Part shown: piece after piece, positions 8,918 to 18,949 of the stretch
How the letters are laid out: each line of letters starts with the position of its first letter
How positions within the stretch are numbered: position 1 is the stretch's first letter
Assembly: GCF_020026915.1 (NCBI RefSeq)
Contig: NZ_JAINUY010000009.1
Coordinates: forward strand, 62,001 to 126,000
From: Flavobacterium potami
GTDB lineage: Bacteria > Bacteroidota > Bacteroidia > Flavobacteriales > Flavobacteriaceae
Direction of reading: 5' to 3'
Length of the DNA stretch: 64,000 bases
The notes under the pieces: generated by a model
Seen by the model: the letters and a program-made list of their open reading frames with translations, nothing else
Told to the model about the DNA's origin: nothing
The model's database searches: none
Translations under genes and position numbers: made by a program

Positions 8918-11900
8918 TTAAAATGTAGCACTAATACCTAAAGTGTAAGTACGTGTAGTTGGGTATTTATCTCTATAATCGTTTCCTGGAGTTACTCCCT
9001 CAGGTGATAATTCTGGATCTAAACCTTTGTATTTTGTAAATAAGAAAGTGTTTAAAGTTGATCCGTAAATTCTGAAAGAGTCAAAGAATTTGAATGTATT
9101 TCCTTTGAAAGTATATCCTAAAACAATGTTGTCGATTTTCCAGTAATTTCCGTTTTCGATATAATAAGAATTGTATTTTTCAGATTCTGTTAAAACAGCT
9201 TTTCCAAAAACAGGATCTAATGCTGATTTTAAACGGTTACGCTCTACATTTCCGTTTTGCTCATAAAACATACGGTCAAAGTTTAAAATTTGATAATCGA
9301 AAGCACCACGCATGGTTACTGTAAAATCTAAGTTTTTGTATTTTACGCTGTTATTGAATGCTAAATTGTATTTTGGAATACCGTTTCCTAATACCTGACG
9401 ATCGTCATTTGTGATTTTTCCGTCTTTGTTTAAATCATCATAAACCCATTTTCCTTGATCTGTTATATCTACAACTTTAAATCCGTAGAAATTTCCAACT
9501 GGCTGACCAATTTGTAAACGGTGTGTACTTTGTTGAATTGGTTCTCCAGTCGAACCAAAATCTGCATAATCATTTGCCGATTTATAACGAGGGTCATCAC
9601 TAAAAGAAACAAATTTATTCTCGTTATAAGATCCGTTGATTTGTGCATTCCAAGTTACATTCGCATTCTGGATTACGTTGTACCCCAAAGAAACCTCGAT
9701 ACCTTTGTTATCCATAACTCCTGCATTGGCAAAAGTAGTTCCAACCAAATTTGGTGGTTGAGGCACTGGGAAGTTGAACAATAAACCGTCTGTTCTTCTT
9801 TTATAAACATCTACTGTACCAGTAAGTCTGCTGTTGAATAAACCAAAGTCAAGACCTAAGTTGGTTTCTTTTTTCTCTTCCCAAGTCAATCCAGGATTTG
9901 GATTTTGGAATGGAGAAAGTGTCTGTACAAAGTTACCGTTATAATAAAACGAATTATTCACACCCGAAAGTCCTAGTTGAGAAAGTCCTAGATAATATCC
10001 TCCAGGCGCAGCTCCTGTAATTCCGTAACCTGCTCTAATTTTTAAACTATTCAGCCAAGTAACATTTTTAAGAAATTCTTCTCTGTCTAATCTCCATCCT
10101 CCAGAAACAGCCCAGAAAGTTCCCCATGGATTATCTGAACCGATAAATTTAGAAGAGCCTTCTCGGCGAATGGTTCCACTTAATAAATATTTGCCATTGT
10201 AATCGTAATTTAAACGTGCAAATCCTCCAATTAAGTTGTATGAATTTTTATAGCTTGTTGCAAATGGCGCTCCATTTAAGTACGTTAATTTTCCAGTTGG
10301 ACCAAAATTAGTTGCAGCTCCCATATTATTATAAGTAAAATAATCTGTAGCAAAATTGTAGGCATACTGCGAGCTGTTTTCATACTCTGTTTCAAAATAA
10401 CTATACCCCAATAAACCTGTAATATGATGACCAGAACCAAACGTTTTTTCGTATTGAGTGGTAAAATCAAGTGTACGATCAACAAATTCTTCAGAACCTT
10501 TGTTTGCATAGCCGTTTAAGCCTCCCAAAAGATTTGACGAATGAAATTTATTCTCATAATATCCTCTTGTAGTATTGCTCGAAACCTGACCCATACTCAA
10601 ATTGAAAGTCAAACCATCAATTGGTTTAAAGATAAAACCTAGGTTTGAACGTGTTCTGTGTGTTTTGCGCTCTCCTTCACTGTTTTTTAAGTCGGCAACC
10701 GGATTCACGAAAATGGCAAAACTCTGATAGTAATCACCAGCATAATTTGCTCCTTCTGGTTTTAAAACTGGTGCAGTTGGATTTGCAATAAGTGCATTTC
10801 TGTAAATTACGCCGTTAAAACTGTTGCCAACACTATTTACATTCAATACATTATCCTGATTATTCATTCCAAAGGTTACTTGCAATTTATCATCGAACAT
10901 TTTATGGTTAATGTTGATGTTTGTATATAAACTATTATTATCAGATCCCATCATTATACCTTCAAAAGCACGGTAATTAACAGATCCATAATAATTTGTT
11001 TTGCTGTTTCCGCCTCTTATAGAAAGATCATACGTTGTACTGATATTTCCCTGCGTTATTTCGTCGATCCAGTTTGTACTTGCGCCTTTATCAGAAGCTG
11101 CAGGAATAATTCCTCTTTTAATAGCATCTCGATATTCAGCTGCAGTCAAGAAATTTGGAGATTTTACAATAGTTTGAGTCGAAGTAGTCTGCTGGAAACT
11201 AATTTCAGGTTTCATATCTTTTTTACTTCCTTTTTTAGTCGTAATCAATAATACTCCGTTGTTTGCTCTTGTACCGTAGATTGCCGCTGCAGAACCATCT
11301 TTCAGGATATCAATTGTTTCGATATCTTCTGGAGCAAAATCTTTCAGTCCGCCCGGGATTCCGTCAATCAAAATAAGCGGTGGCGTTGGATTGCTAATAC
11401 TTGAAGTTCCTCTCAAGAAAATAGAACTCCCTGAATCTGGATTTCCACTACTGCTTGTAACGGTTAAACCAGCAACTTTACCCTGCAAAAGTTGTCCAAC
11501 ATCTTTTACCGGAGCCTGTACAAAATCTTCTCTTGTTACGTGGGCAACGGCACTTGTTAAATCTCCTTTTTTCTGAGTTCCGTAACCTACTACTACAATC
11601 TCATTAAGTTTTGCTGCCTCTTCAGTTAATTTTACGGTTATGTTTTTTTGGCTGTTGATTGCAATTTCTTTGCTTTGGTAACCAATAAAACTGATTACTA
11701 AAACTCCGTTTGATGGTGCTTTGATCGAAAAATTTCCATCAAAATCTGTTGTGGTTACCGTTTTTGTTCCCTTCACTAAAACATTTGCTCCTGGTAATGA
11801 GAGACTGTTCGAATCAGTGATTTTTCCTGAGATTGAAATTTCATTTTGACTGTAACCCGTGGCTGTACAGAATAAAATGATCATAAAAAGTGATAAAGCT

Positions 11901-11941
11901 TTAAAATGGCTCAACCACTGTAATCTAATACTGTTTTTCAT
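8918..11941 (-). CDS. SusC-family TonB-dependent outer-membrane transporter
   Basis: The product has 1007 residues. A signal peptide ends near GYSQ. A carboxypeptidase-regulatory-like domain follows (ISGKITDSNSLSLPGANVLV, about 35-110). The TonB box region and plug come next (EIVVVGYGTQKKGDLTSAV, then the GTSSISNPTPPLILIDGIPG segment), followed by a large 22-strand barrel ending in the aromatic LGISATF. It imports oligosaccharides across the outer membrane with energy from TonB. It is the first gene of the leftward PUL and lies divergent to the hybrid two-component regulator, the likely controller. Confidence 0.96.
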   Translation of the reverse strand: MKNSIRLQWLSHFKALSLFMIILFCTATGYSQNEISISGKITDSNSLSLPGANVLVKGTKTVTTTDFDGNFSIKAPSNGVLVISFIGYQSKEIAINSQKNITVKLTEEAAKLNEIVVVGYGTQKKGDLTSAVAHVTREDFVQAPVKDVGQLLQGKVAGLTVTSSSGNPDSGSSIFLRGTSSISNPTPPLILIDGIPGGLKDFAPEDIETIDILKDGSAAAIYGTRANNGVLLITTKKGSKKDMKPEISFQQTTSTQTIVKSPNFLTAAEYRDAIKRGIIPAASDKGASTNWIDEITQGNISTTYDLSIRGGNSKTNYYGSVNYRAFEGIMMGSDNNSLYTNININHKMFDDKLQVTFGMNNQDNVLNVNSVGNSFNGVIYRNALIANPTAPVLKPEGANYAGDYYQSFAIFVNPVADLKNSEGERKTHRTRSNLGFIFKPIDGLTFNLSMGQVSSNTTRGYYENKFHSSNLLGGLNGYANKGSEEFVDRTLDFTTQYEKTFGSGHHITGLLGYSYFETEYENSSQYAYNFATDYFTYNNMGAATNFGPTGKLTYLNGAPFATSYKNSYNLIGGFARLNYDYNGKYLLSGTIRREGSSKFIGSDNPWGTFWAVSGGWRLDREEFLKNVTWLNSLKIRAGYGITGAAPGGYYLGLSQLGLSGVNNSFYYNGNFVQTLSPFQNPNPGLTWEEKKETNLGLDFGLFNSRLTGTVDVYKRRTDGLLFNFPVPQPPNLVGTTFANAGVMDNKGIEVSLGYNVIQNANVTWNAQINGSYNENKFVSFSDDPRYKSANDYADFGSTGEPIQQSTHRLQIGQPVGNFYGFKVVDITDQGKWVYDDLNKDGKITNDDRQVLGNGIPKYNLAFNNSVKYKNLDFTVTMRGAFDYQILNFDRMFYEQNGNVERNRLKSALDPVFGKAVLTESEKYNSYYIENGNYWKIDNIVLGYTFKGNTFKFFDSFRIYGSTLNTFLFTKYKGLDPELSPEGVTPGNDYRDKYPTTRTYTLGISATF

Positions 11942-12233
11942 TGATTTTTCATTTTGGTTAGATAATAATAATTAATAGTTAGTAAAAATTGCAACATATA
12001 TAACTTTAAACACAAAAAATTATGATATGTGAATTAATGATTCAAATAGACTAAATTAACCACCAAAGTATTGGACCTTTTGTTTCAATTCTTGATCAAA
12101 ACTATTCAATTGATAGTTCCACCCTTAAAATCCCGTAAATTGGGATAAATAGTCTCTTTTATGAGACGAATTGAACATATTTGAATATCAATTTTAAGAT
12201 TCTAAATACTATATTTAAAACAAATTAAATCAC
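11942..12233. promoter_or_regulatory. Divergent control region between susC and the HTCS gene
   Basis: This 292-bp spacer must hold both promoters. Two small inverted repeats lie side by side on the HTCS side: ATCCC-N7-GGGAT at 12130-12146 and GTCTC-N6-GAGAC at 12152-12167. They could be binding sites for the AraC-type output domain of the regulator, but they are short and may be chance. No confident -33/-7 promoter pair was found. Confidence 0.4.
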
Positions 12234-15200
12234 GTGAAAAATAAAGTATCAGTCCTATTGTTTTTATTGGTGAGTTGTCTTACAAACGCTCAGAATTACT
12301 ATTTCAGACATTATCAGGTAGAAAATGGTTTGTCTAATAATTCTGTTCTTACCTCTCTGCAGGACAAAAAAGGTTTTATGTGGTTTGGAACAAAAGATGG
12401 TTTGAACCGTTTTGACGGATATGCATTCAAATCGTTTCAAAATGATCCAAATGATCCCAAAACTCTAGGAAGTAACTTTATACAATGTCTGCATCAACTC
12501 AATAACACGATTTGGGTTGGAACCGACAACGGATTATTCAAATACGATCAAAATGATGAAAGCTTTGAACTCGTAGAAACTACCATCAACAAATCGATTC
12601 AGGCAATCGAAGATGATAAGCAGAACAATCTGTGGTACATTGCAAACGGAATTTTAAATAAATATTCGCTTCAGACCAAAGAAAATTTCACTTACGAACC
12701 TCAGAAAAATTTTAACGCGATTACCTTAACCAAAGATGCACAAGGTTCTATTTGGTTTGCTACCTATAATAATCTCTTTAAATACGATAAAAAGAATAAT
12801 TCTTTTGTGAAATTTGAAATTTCAGCGCCTTTTGCAAATGGTTTGCCTTTCATTATAAATATCATAAAATCATATAATTCGAATGAAATTTTGATCGGAA
12901 CTCAAAACCACGGTGCTTTGGTTTTCAATTTGAAAGATGGTACAACAAAACGTCTTTTTGTTTACAATGAAAAATCGCTTTACATTAGAAATTTTATAAA
13001 AAATGGAAATGACGAATTGTGGATGTCATCTGAAAATGGCGTTCATATTTATAACTTAAAAACCAAATCGTATTCAGTTCTTCGTAAAAGCTATAACAAT
13101 CCCTACTCGCTTTCTGACAATGCTGTACACTCTTTAACAATTGATAACGAAGGCGGTATCTGGATTGGAACGTATTTCGGTGGTGTCAATTATTTCCCCA
13201 AACAATATACTTCGTTTAAAAAGTATTTTCATGTGGTGGGAGAAAATTCAATCAGTGGAAATGTAATTCGAGAAATACACAAAGACGATTACAATAATCT
13301 TTGGATTGGAACAGAAGACGGCGGTTTAAACAAACTGAGTCCGAATACCGAAAACTTTCAAAATTTTAAAGCTGATGGAAGTTCGCAGAGCATTTCGTAC
13401 AATAATATCCATGCTATTCTTCCCATAAGAGACAAACTTTGGATTGGTACTTTTGAGCATGGTCTGGACGTCATGGATATTAAAACTTCAAAAGTTATAA
13501 AACATTATTCTACAGCACAAAACGGCGGATTAAAAAGTAATTTCATTTATAAATTATATCAAACGAGATCAAAAGATTTATTGGCTTTATCTGCTTTGGG
13601 AATTCAGAAATTTGATGCCCAAAAAGATCTTTTTGTAGAATTTTCGCCTTATCCAGAAGGCTATTTTTTCACTTCTTTTCTAGAAGACAAATCAGGAAAT
13701 TTATGGGCTGGAACGTATCGCGACGGACTTTTTTGTTACAACCCAAAAACGAAGCAAAAAGTCTTTTACAAAAATGACAGAAAAAACAATAACAGCTTAA
13801 GCAGCAATGCCATAAACTATATTTTCCAGGACAGCAAAAACAATATATGGATTGCAACAGAAAACGGATTGAATTTATTCGACGTAAAAACAAATGCTTT
13901 TAAAAGATATACGAAAAAGGACTTTCTGCCAAGTAACCTCATTTTTACCATTTTAGAAGATTCAAAAAACAACCTATGGATTTCGACTTCTAAAGGTTTA
14001 GTCGAATTTGATGTAAAAACAAACAAAATGACGGTTTACACCAAAGCAAACGGATTACTAAACGATCAATTTAATTACAGTTCAGGTTATAAAAGCACTA
14101 ACGGGACAATGTATTTTGGAAGCGTTTATGGTTTAATCAGCTTTAATCCAGACACTTTTCAAAAAGACAAATCAAAAACTCCTATTTTAATTACCGGACT
14201 CAAAATCAACAATGTAGAAGTAGATGTAAACAAAAATGATTCGCCTTTATCACAATCCATTACGTTAACGGACCAATTAGAATTAAAGAACGATCAATCA
14301 TCTTTTAGTATTGAATTCGGCTCTCTAAACTACAATTCTTCCGATATGACGCAATATTGGTATAAAATGGAAGGAATTAGTGATGAATGGATTCCGCTTG
14401 GTAAAAAGCATCAGGTGTTTTTTACAGAGCTTCCTTCTGGAAAATATACTTTTAAGGTAAAATCATATAACAGCAATAAATTATTTAATGATGAAATCGC
14501 CACTTTAGAAATCAGGATTTTACCACCATTTTATGCGAGTACTTTGGCATACATTCTTTATTTTGCTTTAGGATTTGCTTTGGTTTATTATGCCTTACGC
14601 TATTACCATCAATACATTCAACAGAAAAACGATCAGAAGATCAAATACTTAAACAACCAGAAAGAGAAAGAGATTTACAATGCTAAAATTGAATTTTTCA
14701 CCAACATTGCACACGAAATCAGAACACCTTTAACTTTGATCAAAAGTCCATTGGATAAGGTTTTAAAGAAAGCCAAACAAATACCAGAAATTTATGGAGA
14801 TTTAAGTATTATGGAGAAAAATACTTCTCGTTTGCTGCATTTGGTTTCTCAATTATTAGATTTTAGAAAAACAGAAACCGAAGAAGTAAAATTAACCTTT
14901 GTAAAAGTGAATATTAATGAACTGATACAAAATACTTATGTTCGTTTCAGTCAGGTCATTAAAGATAAAAATATTGATATTGCATTGAATTTAAGCCCTG
15001 AAACTGTCTATGCTTATGTTGATGAAGAAGCGCTTAAAAAAATAGCCGGAAATGTGCTGAACAATGCAATAAAATACTGTAGAAAAACGATTATTGTCAA
15101 CTTAGAAAAAGACGATGCCTATTTTAGAATTACCATCAAAAGTGATGGAATCCGAATTCCTGAAAACTTGAAAAATAAGATTTTTGAACCGTTCTTTAGA

Positions 15201-16199
15201 GCTCCGGAAACTATCAATATTACCGGAACCGGAATTGGATTATCTCTATCTCATTCGCTTGCAGAACTGCATTCAGGAACTTTAAAACTCGATACAGCTG
15301 AAAAACAATACAATAGTTTTGTTCTGGCCCTTCCAATTCATCAGGAAAAGCATTTTGATTTTTATCAAAACGATGAAAAACAAAAACGTAAAATTAACGA
15401 GGATGAACTAATCGAAGAAATTACAAATACTAAAACTACCGTTTTGGTTGTAGAAGATAATGTTGATTTATTAGAATTTATTGCCAACGATCTCGAAGAA
15501 ACCTATCATGTTCTTAGAGCCAAAAATGCGCATGAAGCTTACAACTTTATAGAAAACCATACCATTCAACTTATTGTAAGCGATGTGATGATGCCAGAAA
15601 TTAGCGGTTTTGAACTTTGTAGAAAAATAAAAACCGATTTACAGTCAAGTCATATTCCGGTAGTTTTGCTTACCGCTAAAGATAATTTAAACTCCAAAAT
15701 CGAAGGACTTGAAGTGGGTGCCGACGCATATATCAGCAAACCATTTTCTATGGAATATTTGAAAGCTCAGGTAGAAAATCTGATTGAAAACCGTAAAAAT
15801 TTAATGGATTTTTATTCTAGTTCTCCGCTTTCACATTTAAAGAGTGTCGCACACAGTCAGATTGACGAAACTTTCATTAGAAAACTAGACGAAATCATCA
15901 ATGAAAATTTATCCAATACCGAACTAAGTGTCGAAATTTTGGCAGAGAAAATGGCTATGAGCCGCTCTACTTTTTATAGAAAAATAAAAGAAATTACGAA
16001 CCTAAACCCGAACGAACTTATCAATATTGCACGACTTAAAAAAGCGGCAGAACTATTAAGTTTAGGGCATCATAAAGTATATGAGATTGCGGAAATTGTA
16101 GGTTATAATTCGCAGACCACTTTTGGACGTAATTTTCAGAAACAATTTAAAATGACACCGACAGAATATGCTCAAATGAATGATCCTGGAGCAAAATAA
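12234..16199 (+). CDS. Hybrid two-component system (HTCS) sensor-regulator of the PUL
   Basis: The product has 1321 residues. It starts with GTG at 12234, which gives a good signal peptide (MKNKVSVLLFLLVSCLTNAQ). Residues about 25-650 are two-component-regulator propeller repeats (WFGTKDGLNRFDG, WIGTEDGGLNKL and others), forming a periplasmic sensor. A Y_Y_Y domain follows at about 680-755 and one transmembrane helix at about 765-787. The HisKA box FTNIAHEIRTPLTL carries His827. The HATPase domain follows, then a receiver with Asp1117 (VSDVMMPE) and an AraC-type helix-turn-helix at about 1215-1315. The ATPase G1 box reads SDGIRIP (970-976) instead of the common DNGIGIP. Such proteins bind a PUL-specific oligosaccharide and activate the neighbouring susC operon. 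Confidence 0.95.
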   Translation: MKNKVSVLLFLLVSCLTNAQNYYFRHYQVENGLSNNSVLTSLQDKKGFMWFGTKDGLNRFDGYAFKSFQNDPNDPKTLGSNFIQCLHQLNNTIWVGTDNGLFKYDQNDESFELVETTINKSIQAIEDDKQNNLWYIANGILNKYSLQTKENFTYEPQKNFNAITLTKDAQGSIWFATYNNLFKYDKKNNSFVKFEISAPFANGLPFIINIIKSYNSNEILIGTQNHGALVFNLKDGTTKRLFVYNEKSLYIRNFIKNGNDELWMSSENGVHIYNLKTKSYSVLRKSYNNPYSLSDNAVHSLTIDNEGGIWIGTYFGGVNYFPKQYTSFKKYFHVVGENSISGNVIREIHKDDYNNLWIGTEDGGLNKLSPNTENFQNFKADGSSQSISYNNIHAILPIRDKLWIGTFEHGLDVMDIKTSKVIKHYSTAQNGGLKSNFIYKLYQTRSKDLLALSALGIQKFDAQKDLFVEFSPYPEGYFFTSFLEDKSGNLWAGTYRDGLFCYNPKTKQKVFYKNDRKNNNSLSSNAINYIFQDSKNNIWIATENGLNLFDVKTNAFKRYTKKDFLPSNLIFTILEDSKNNLWISTSKGLVEFDVKTNKMTVYTKANGLLNDQFNYSSGYKSTNGTMYFGSVYGLISFNPDTFQKDKSKTPILITGLKINNVEVDVNKNDSPLSQSITLTDQLELKNDQSSFSIEFGSLNYNSSDMTQYWYKMEGISDEWIPLGKKHQVFFTELPSGKYTFKVKSYNSNKLFNDEIATLEIRILPPFYASTLAYILYFALGFALVYYALRYYHQYIQQKNDQKIKYLNNQKEKEIYNAKIEFFTNIAHEIRTPLTLIKSPLDKVLKKAKQIPEIYGDLSIMEKNTSRLLHLVSQLLDFRKTETEEVKLTFVKVNINELIQNTYVRFSQVIKDKNIDIALNLSPETVYAYVDEEALKKIAGNVLNNAIKYCRKTIIVNLEKDDAYFRITIKSDGIRIPENLKNKIFEPFFRAPETINITGTGIGLSLSHSLAELHSGTLKLDTAEKQYNSFVLALPIHQEKHFDFYQNDEKQKRKINEDELIEEITNTKTTVLVVEDNVDLLEFIANDLEETYHVLRAKNAHEAYNFIENHTIQLIVSDVMMPEISGFELCRKIKTDLQSSHIPVVLLTAKDNLNSKIEGLEVGADAYISKPFSMEYLKAQVENLIENRKNLMDFYSSSPLSHLKSVAHSQIDETFIRKLDEIINENLSNTELSVEILAEKMAMSRSTFYRKIKEITNLNPNELINIARLKKAAELLSLGHHKVYEIAEIVGYNSQTTFGRNFQKQFKMTPTEYAQMNDPGAK

Positions 16200-16301
16200 A
16201 TCGCTATTAATGAGCAAGATATATTTTACAGAATAAACTTTTTACTATATTAGCTGTTGATACGTTGCTTAATTTATAACAAACTTTCTAATAGAAAATT
16301 T

Positions 16302-16892
16302 ATGAATTTTAAACCTGGTGATTTATTTTTCGGCTTAATGGAATTCTTAGCTTATATTGTTCCCGGCTTCATATTTTGTGTAACCTTACCACTGTTTTTT
16401 AATTGTAGGATTGATGATTTTTGTGATTTAAAAAATAATCAAACAAGCACATTTGGATGGGTGTCATTGACTTTAGTTTCTTATATCGTTGGACATTTCA
16501 TTCATCATTTAAGTGCAATTATTTTAAATCCACTATACACAGTCACCTATTTAAAATGGAGAAGAAAAAAGCATGAATATTTCATTACAGAGATGGAGAA
16601 ACAGATTAATGAAAAAATTTCAATTTCCTCAGGTGGTCCTTTAGAAAAAGCTGAAGCTTACATTAAAGTTAATAATCCAACACTGATACCCGAATTAGAA
16701 AAATATCAGGCCAATTCTAAATTATTTAGATCGCTTTCTTTGCTGTGTATTTATTTATGTTTTATTCCTAATATAAATTGGTGGGCCAGAATGCTATTAA
16801 TTCCAATCTCTTATTTGTCTTACCATAAGTTTGCAAATCAAAGATGGAACCATCGCGCTTTGATTTATCAATATTTCAATCTGATTAATTGA
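16302..16892 (+). CDS. Unrecognised integral membrane protein
   Basis: The product has 196 residues from the ATG at 16302; the frame is open upstream to a TTG at 16257, but the ATG gives the cleaner N-terminus (MNFKPGDLFFGLMEFLAYIVPG). I see three or four hydrophobic segments: about 10-32, 50-75, and 143-175 as one long or two short helices. A charged cytoplasmic-looking segment rich in Lys and Glu lies between (about 88-140), with WRRKKHEYFITEMEKQINE. No catalytic motif is recognised. It lies 100 bp after the HTCS gene on the same strand, and no terminator is obvious between them, but nothing links it to glycan use. Function unknown. Confidence 0.6.
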   Translation: MNFKPGDLFFGLMEFLAYIVPGFIFCVTLPLFFNCRIDDFCDLKNNQTSTFGWVSLTLVSYIVGHFIHHLSAIILNPLYTVTYLKWRRKKHEYFITEMEKQINEKISISSGGPLEKAEAYIKVNNPTLIPELEKYQANSKLFRSLSLLCIYLCFIPNINWWARMLLIPISYLSYHKFANQRWNHRALIYQYFNLIN

Positions 16893-17310
16893 AAGAAAAA
16901 AAATACGGTGTTTTTGTATTTAACTATTTGTAAATCAATTTTCAAAGCCTTTCAAAAAACAAGTATAACTACCTGTTTATCTACAACTTAAATAGATTAA
17001 ATTTGTTGCCAAATATTGTAAATCTCACTTTATTTGCACCAAGTTTAAGTACCCTCCTTTTGCTTTTTTTCAGCCGAAAAACCTACTTTTTGCATGCAAA
17101 CCAATGGTCTAAATATATGTCGCTGAAAAAATAAAAATCCTTTTAAAATATAATCTTTTATTTACATTTAAGAATAAATAAAACTATTATTTTGTTAGTC
17201 TTTCAATCTGTTTTCAGCGAGATCAGGAATAATTATGCTCCGCCAAATACCTACAGCTTTATTGTCAGAATGATAACCAATAATAAATTATTAATTTAAT
17301 CTTTAAAGAC
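16893..17310. other. Intergenic spacer, 418 bp
   Basis: This AT-rich spacer lies upstream of the SGNH-type gene. I found no hairpin terminator, RNA gene or clear repeat in it. It probably carries the SGNH gene's promoter, since the two flanking genes look unrelated. Confidence 0.4.
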
Positions 17311-18864
17311 ATGTCAGTAAAATTATTTACAATCGGTGACAGCATTTCCCAAGGATTTATGTCAGGAGCAGCAGCTAAAACAGACCAATGTTATTCGACT
17401 CTGTTAGCTGAAATTTTAGGCGCAAAAAATTATTGTTACCCAGAATGGTCGAAAGGCGGACTACCTTTGGATCTCGAGACCGTTTTTCGTCGTCTAGAAC
17501 GTCGTCTGGACACGAATATTTCTGGACCATTTGAATGGATTAAAGCCCTTTCTATAATCAATACATACATTGATGAAGTGGAAGATTATTACGAAAGAGG
17601 CGACGGTTGTCTCTCTAAAAGTTTAGGAAAAAATGCTTATCATAATGTATCTGTAAGAGGTTTTGATCTGTCAAATTCATGGCAGCTTACACCAAAAATA
17701 TGCAAAGAATATATCGACAAATCTACTGATAATGGAGATAACTTTTTTGGTATTGTCAATGAAGCGCTGCATCGAACTGCCTATAAGGTTTTAGGTTCTG
17801 GCAATACTACTGCCCAAATGAACTATTCTCAATTGGACTGGCTGCAACATCATCACCAGAAAGAAGGGGTTGAAAATGTTATTTTATGGCTTGGCGCTAA
17901 TAACGCTTTAGGAACCGTAACCAATCTAACAATCAAACAAACATCTGCCGACGGAAAAGCTTTTGCAAAAGGTCCCGACAAAGTAAGTTATAAGGAAAGA
18001 AAAGATAATGATTGGAATCTGTGGCATCCGGAAGATTTTAGGGTAGAATACCAGTTTATGATGGATAAAGTGATCAAAATTATGGAAGACAATCCTAATC
18101 AAACCGATTATAAAGTCTTTGTTGCAACTATTCCCTTGGTTACCATTTGTCCGCTTATTAAAGCTGTCGAAGCTTCAGGCAGAACGATGATCGAAGTAAC
18201 CGAATGGATTGTAGACGAAAATAATCCAGCTCCAGTTGGAAAAGAAAATATTGCAAAAGAAAAAAAGGAGTTTGTGTCTTACGGCAAATATTACCCTTAT
18301 TTTCTCTTTGAAGATACATTCGATATTACGCTAAAGCATCTTAACCAAAGAGACATTTTACATATCGATAACTGTATCAGGATGTACAATAAAATTATAC
18401 AGGAAATCGTAGCCGAGGCCAATAAAAAGATAGGAAAAAAACGTTTTTATTTGGTTGATATTGCGACTGCACTTAATAATATGGCACTGAAAAGAAACAA
18501 CAACAATCCGCCTTATCAATATCCTTCTTATTTTGAATTTTGTCACCCGAGAGTTGATTCTCGTTATTATGGCGTTACAAGAAAAAAAGAAATTAAGGCG
18601 GGTGGACTTTTTAGTCTTGACGGCGTTCATCCTACAGCAATTGGACACGGACTTATAGCATACGAATTCTTGAAAGTGATGAAAAAAGCAGGTGCTTACA
18701 ATGGAAATCCCGATCAAGGATCTGAATGGTGGCATAAAATTTTTACAAGCGATACTTTGTACAGCAAGCCAATTGGTTTGTTAGGCGAAATTTATGATAA
18801 TGCGAACTTTAAGGAATGGATTTACAAAAGAATCGAAGATTCCTGGGAGCATAAAAAATATTAA
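17311..18864 (+). CDS. Large cytoplasmic SGNH/GDSL-type hydrolase-like protein
   Basis: The product has 517 residues and no signal peptide. SGNH block I is at the N-terminus (LFTIGDSISQG, Ser at about 11). The block III Asn is in WLGANNAL (about 195) and the block V Asp-x-x-His in LDGVHPTAIGHG (about 434). Roughly 240 residues separate blocks III and V, which is much longer than in ordinary SGNH esterases of about 200-250 residues, so the protein carries a large insertion of unknown role. All three catalytic positions appear intact. It is a single-gene unit closed by a strong terminator. The fold assignment is fairly safe; substrate and true activity are unknown. Confidence 0.7.
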   Translation: MSVKLFTIGDSISQGFMSGAAAKTDQCYSTLLAEILGAKNYCYPEWSKGGLPLDLETVFRRLERRLDTNISGPFEWIKALSIINTYIDEVEDYYERGDGCLSKSLGKNAYHNVSVRGFDLSNSWQLTPKICKEYIDKSTDNGDNFFGIVNEALHRTAYKVLGSGNTTAQMNYSQLDWLQHHHQKEGVENVILWLGANNALGTVTNLTIKQTSADGKAFAKGPDKVSYKERKDNDWNLWHPEDFRVEYQFMMDKVIKIMEDNPNQTDYKVFVATIPLVTICPLIKAVEASGRTMIEVTEWIVDENNPAPVGKENIAKEKKEFVSYGKYYPYFLFEDTFDITLKHLNQRDILHIDNCIRMYNKIIQEIVAEANKKIGKKRFYLVDIATALNNMALKRNNNNPPYQYPSYFEFCHPRVDSRYYGVTRKKEIKAGGLFSLDGVHPTAIGHGLIAYEFLKVMKKAGAYNGNPDQGSEWWHKIFTSDTLYSKPIGLLGEIYDNANFKEWIYKRIEDSWEHKKY

Positions 18865-18885
18865 AAATCAGCTTTTTAAAATCAA

Positions 18886-18928
18886 AAAAGAGTTAAAGAC
18901 AGTAATATGAACTGTTTTTAACTCTTTT
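18886..18928. terminator. Bidirectional terminator between convergent genes
   Basis: An 18-bp stem (outer arms AAAAGAGTTAAA and TTTAACTCTTTT, inner ACAGT with ACTGT, one G-U pair) closes a 7-nt loop. It has a T-rich run on the plus side and A-rich sequence on the left, so it can serve both the SGNH gene and the convergent HTH gene. Confidence 0.85.
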
Positions 18929-18949
18929 CTTTTCTCTAAAAAGGAATAG

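Noticed and set aside
16257..16301. Upstream TTG start of the small membrane protein
   Set aside because: The ATG at 16302 gives a normal N-terminus, and TTG starts are rare in this phylum.
18358..18735. 125-codon open frame antisense to the SGNH-type gene
   Set aside because: The opposite strand carries conserved SGNH motifs through the same stretch, and the predicted antisense protein has no family features.
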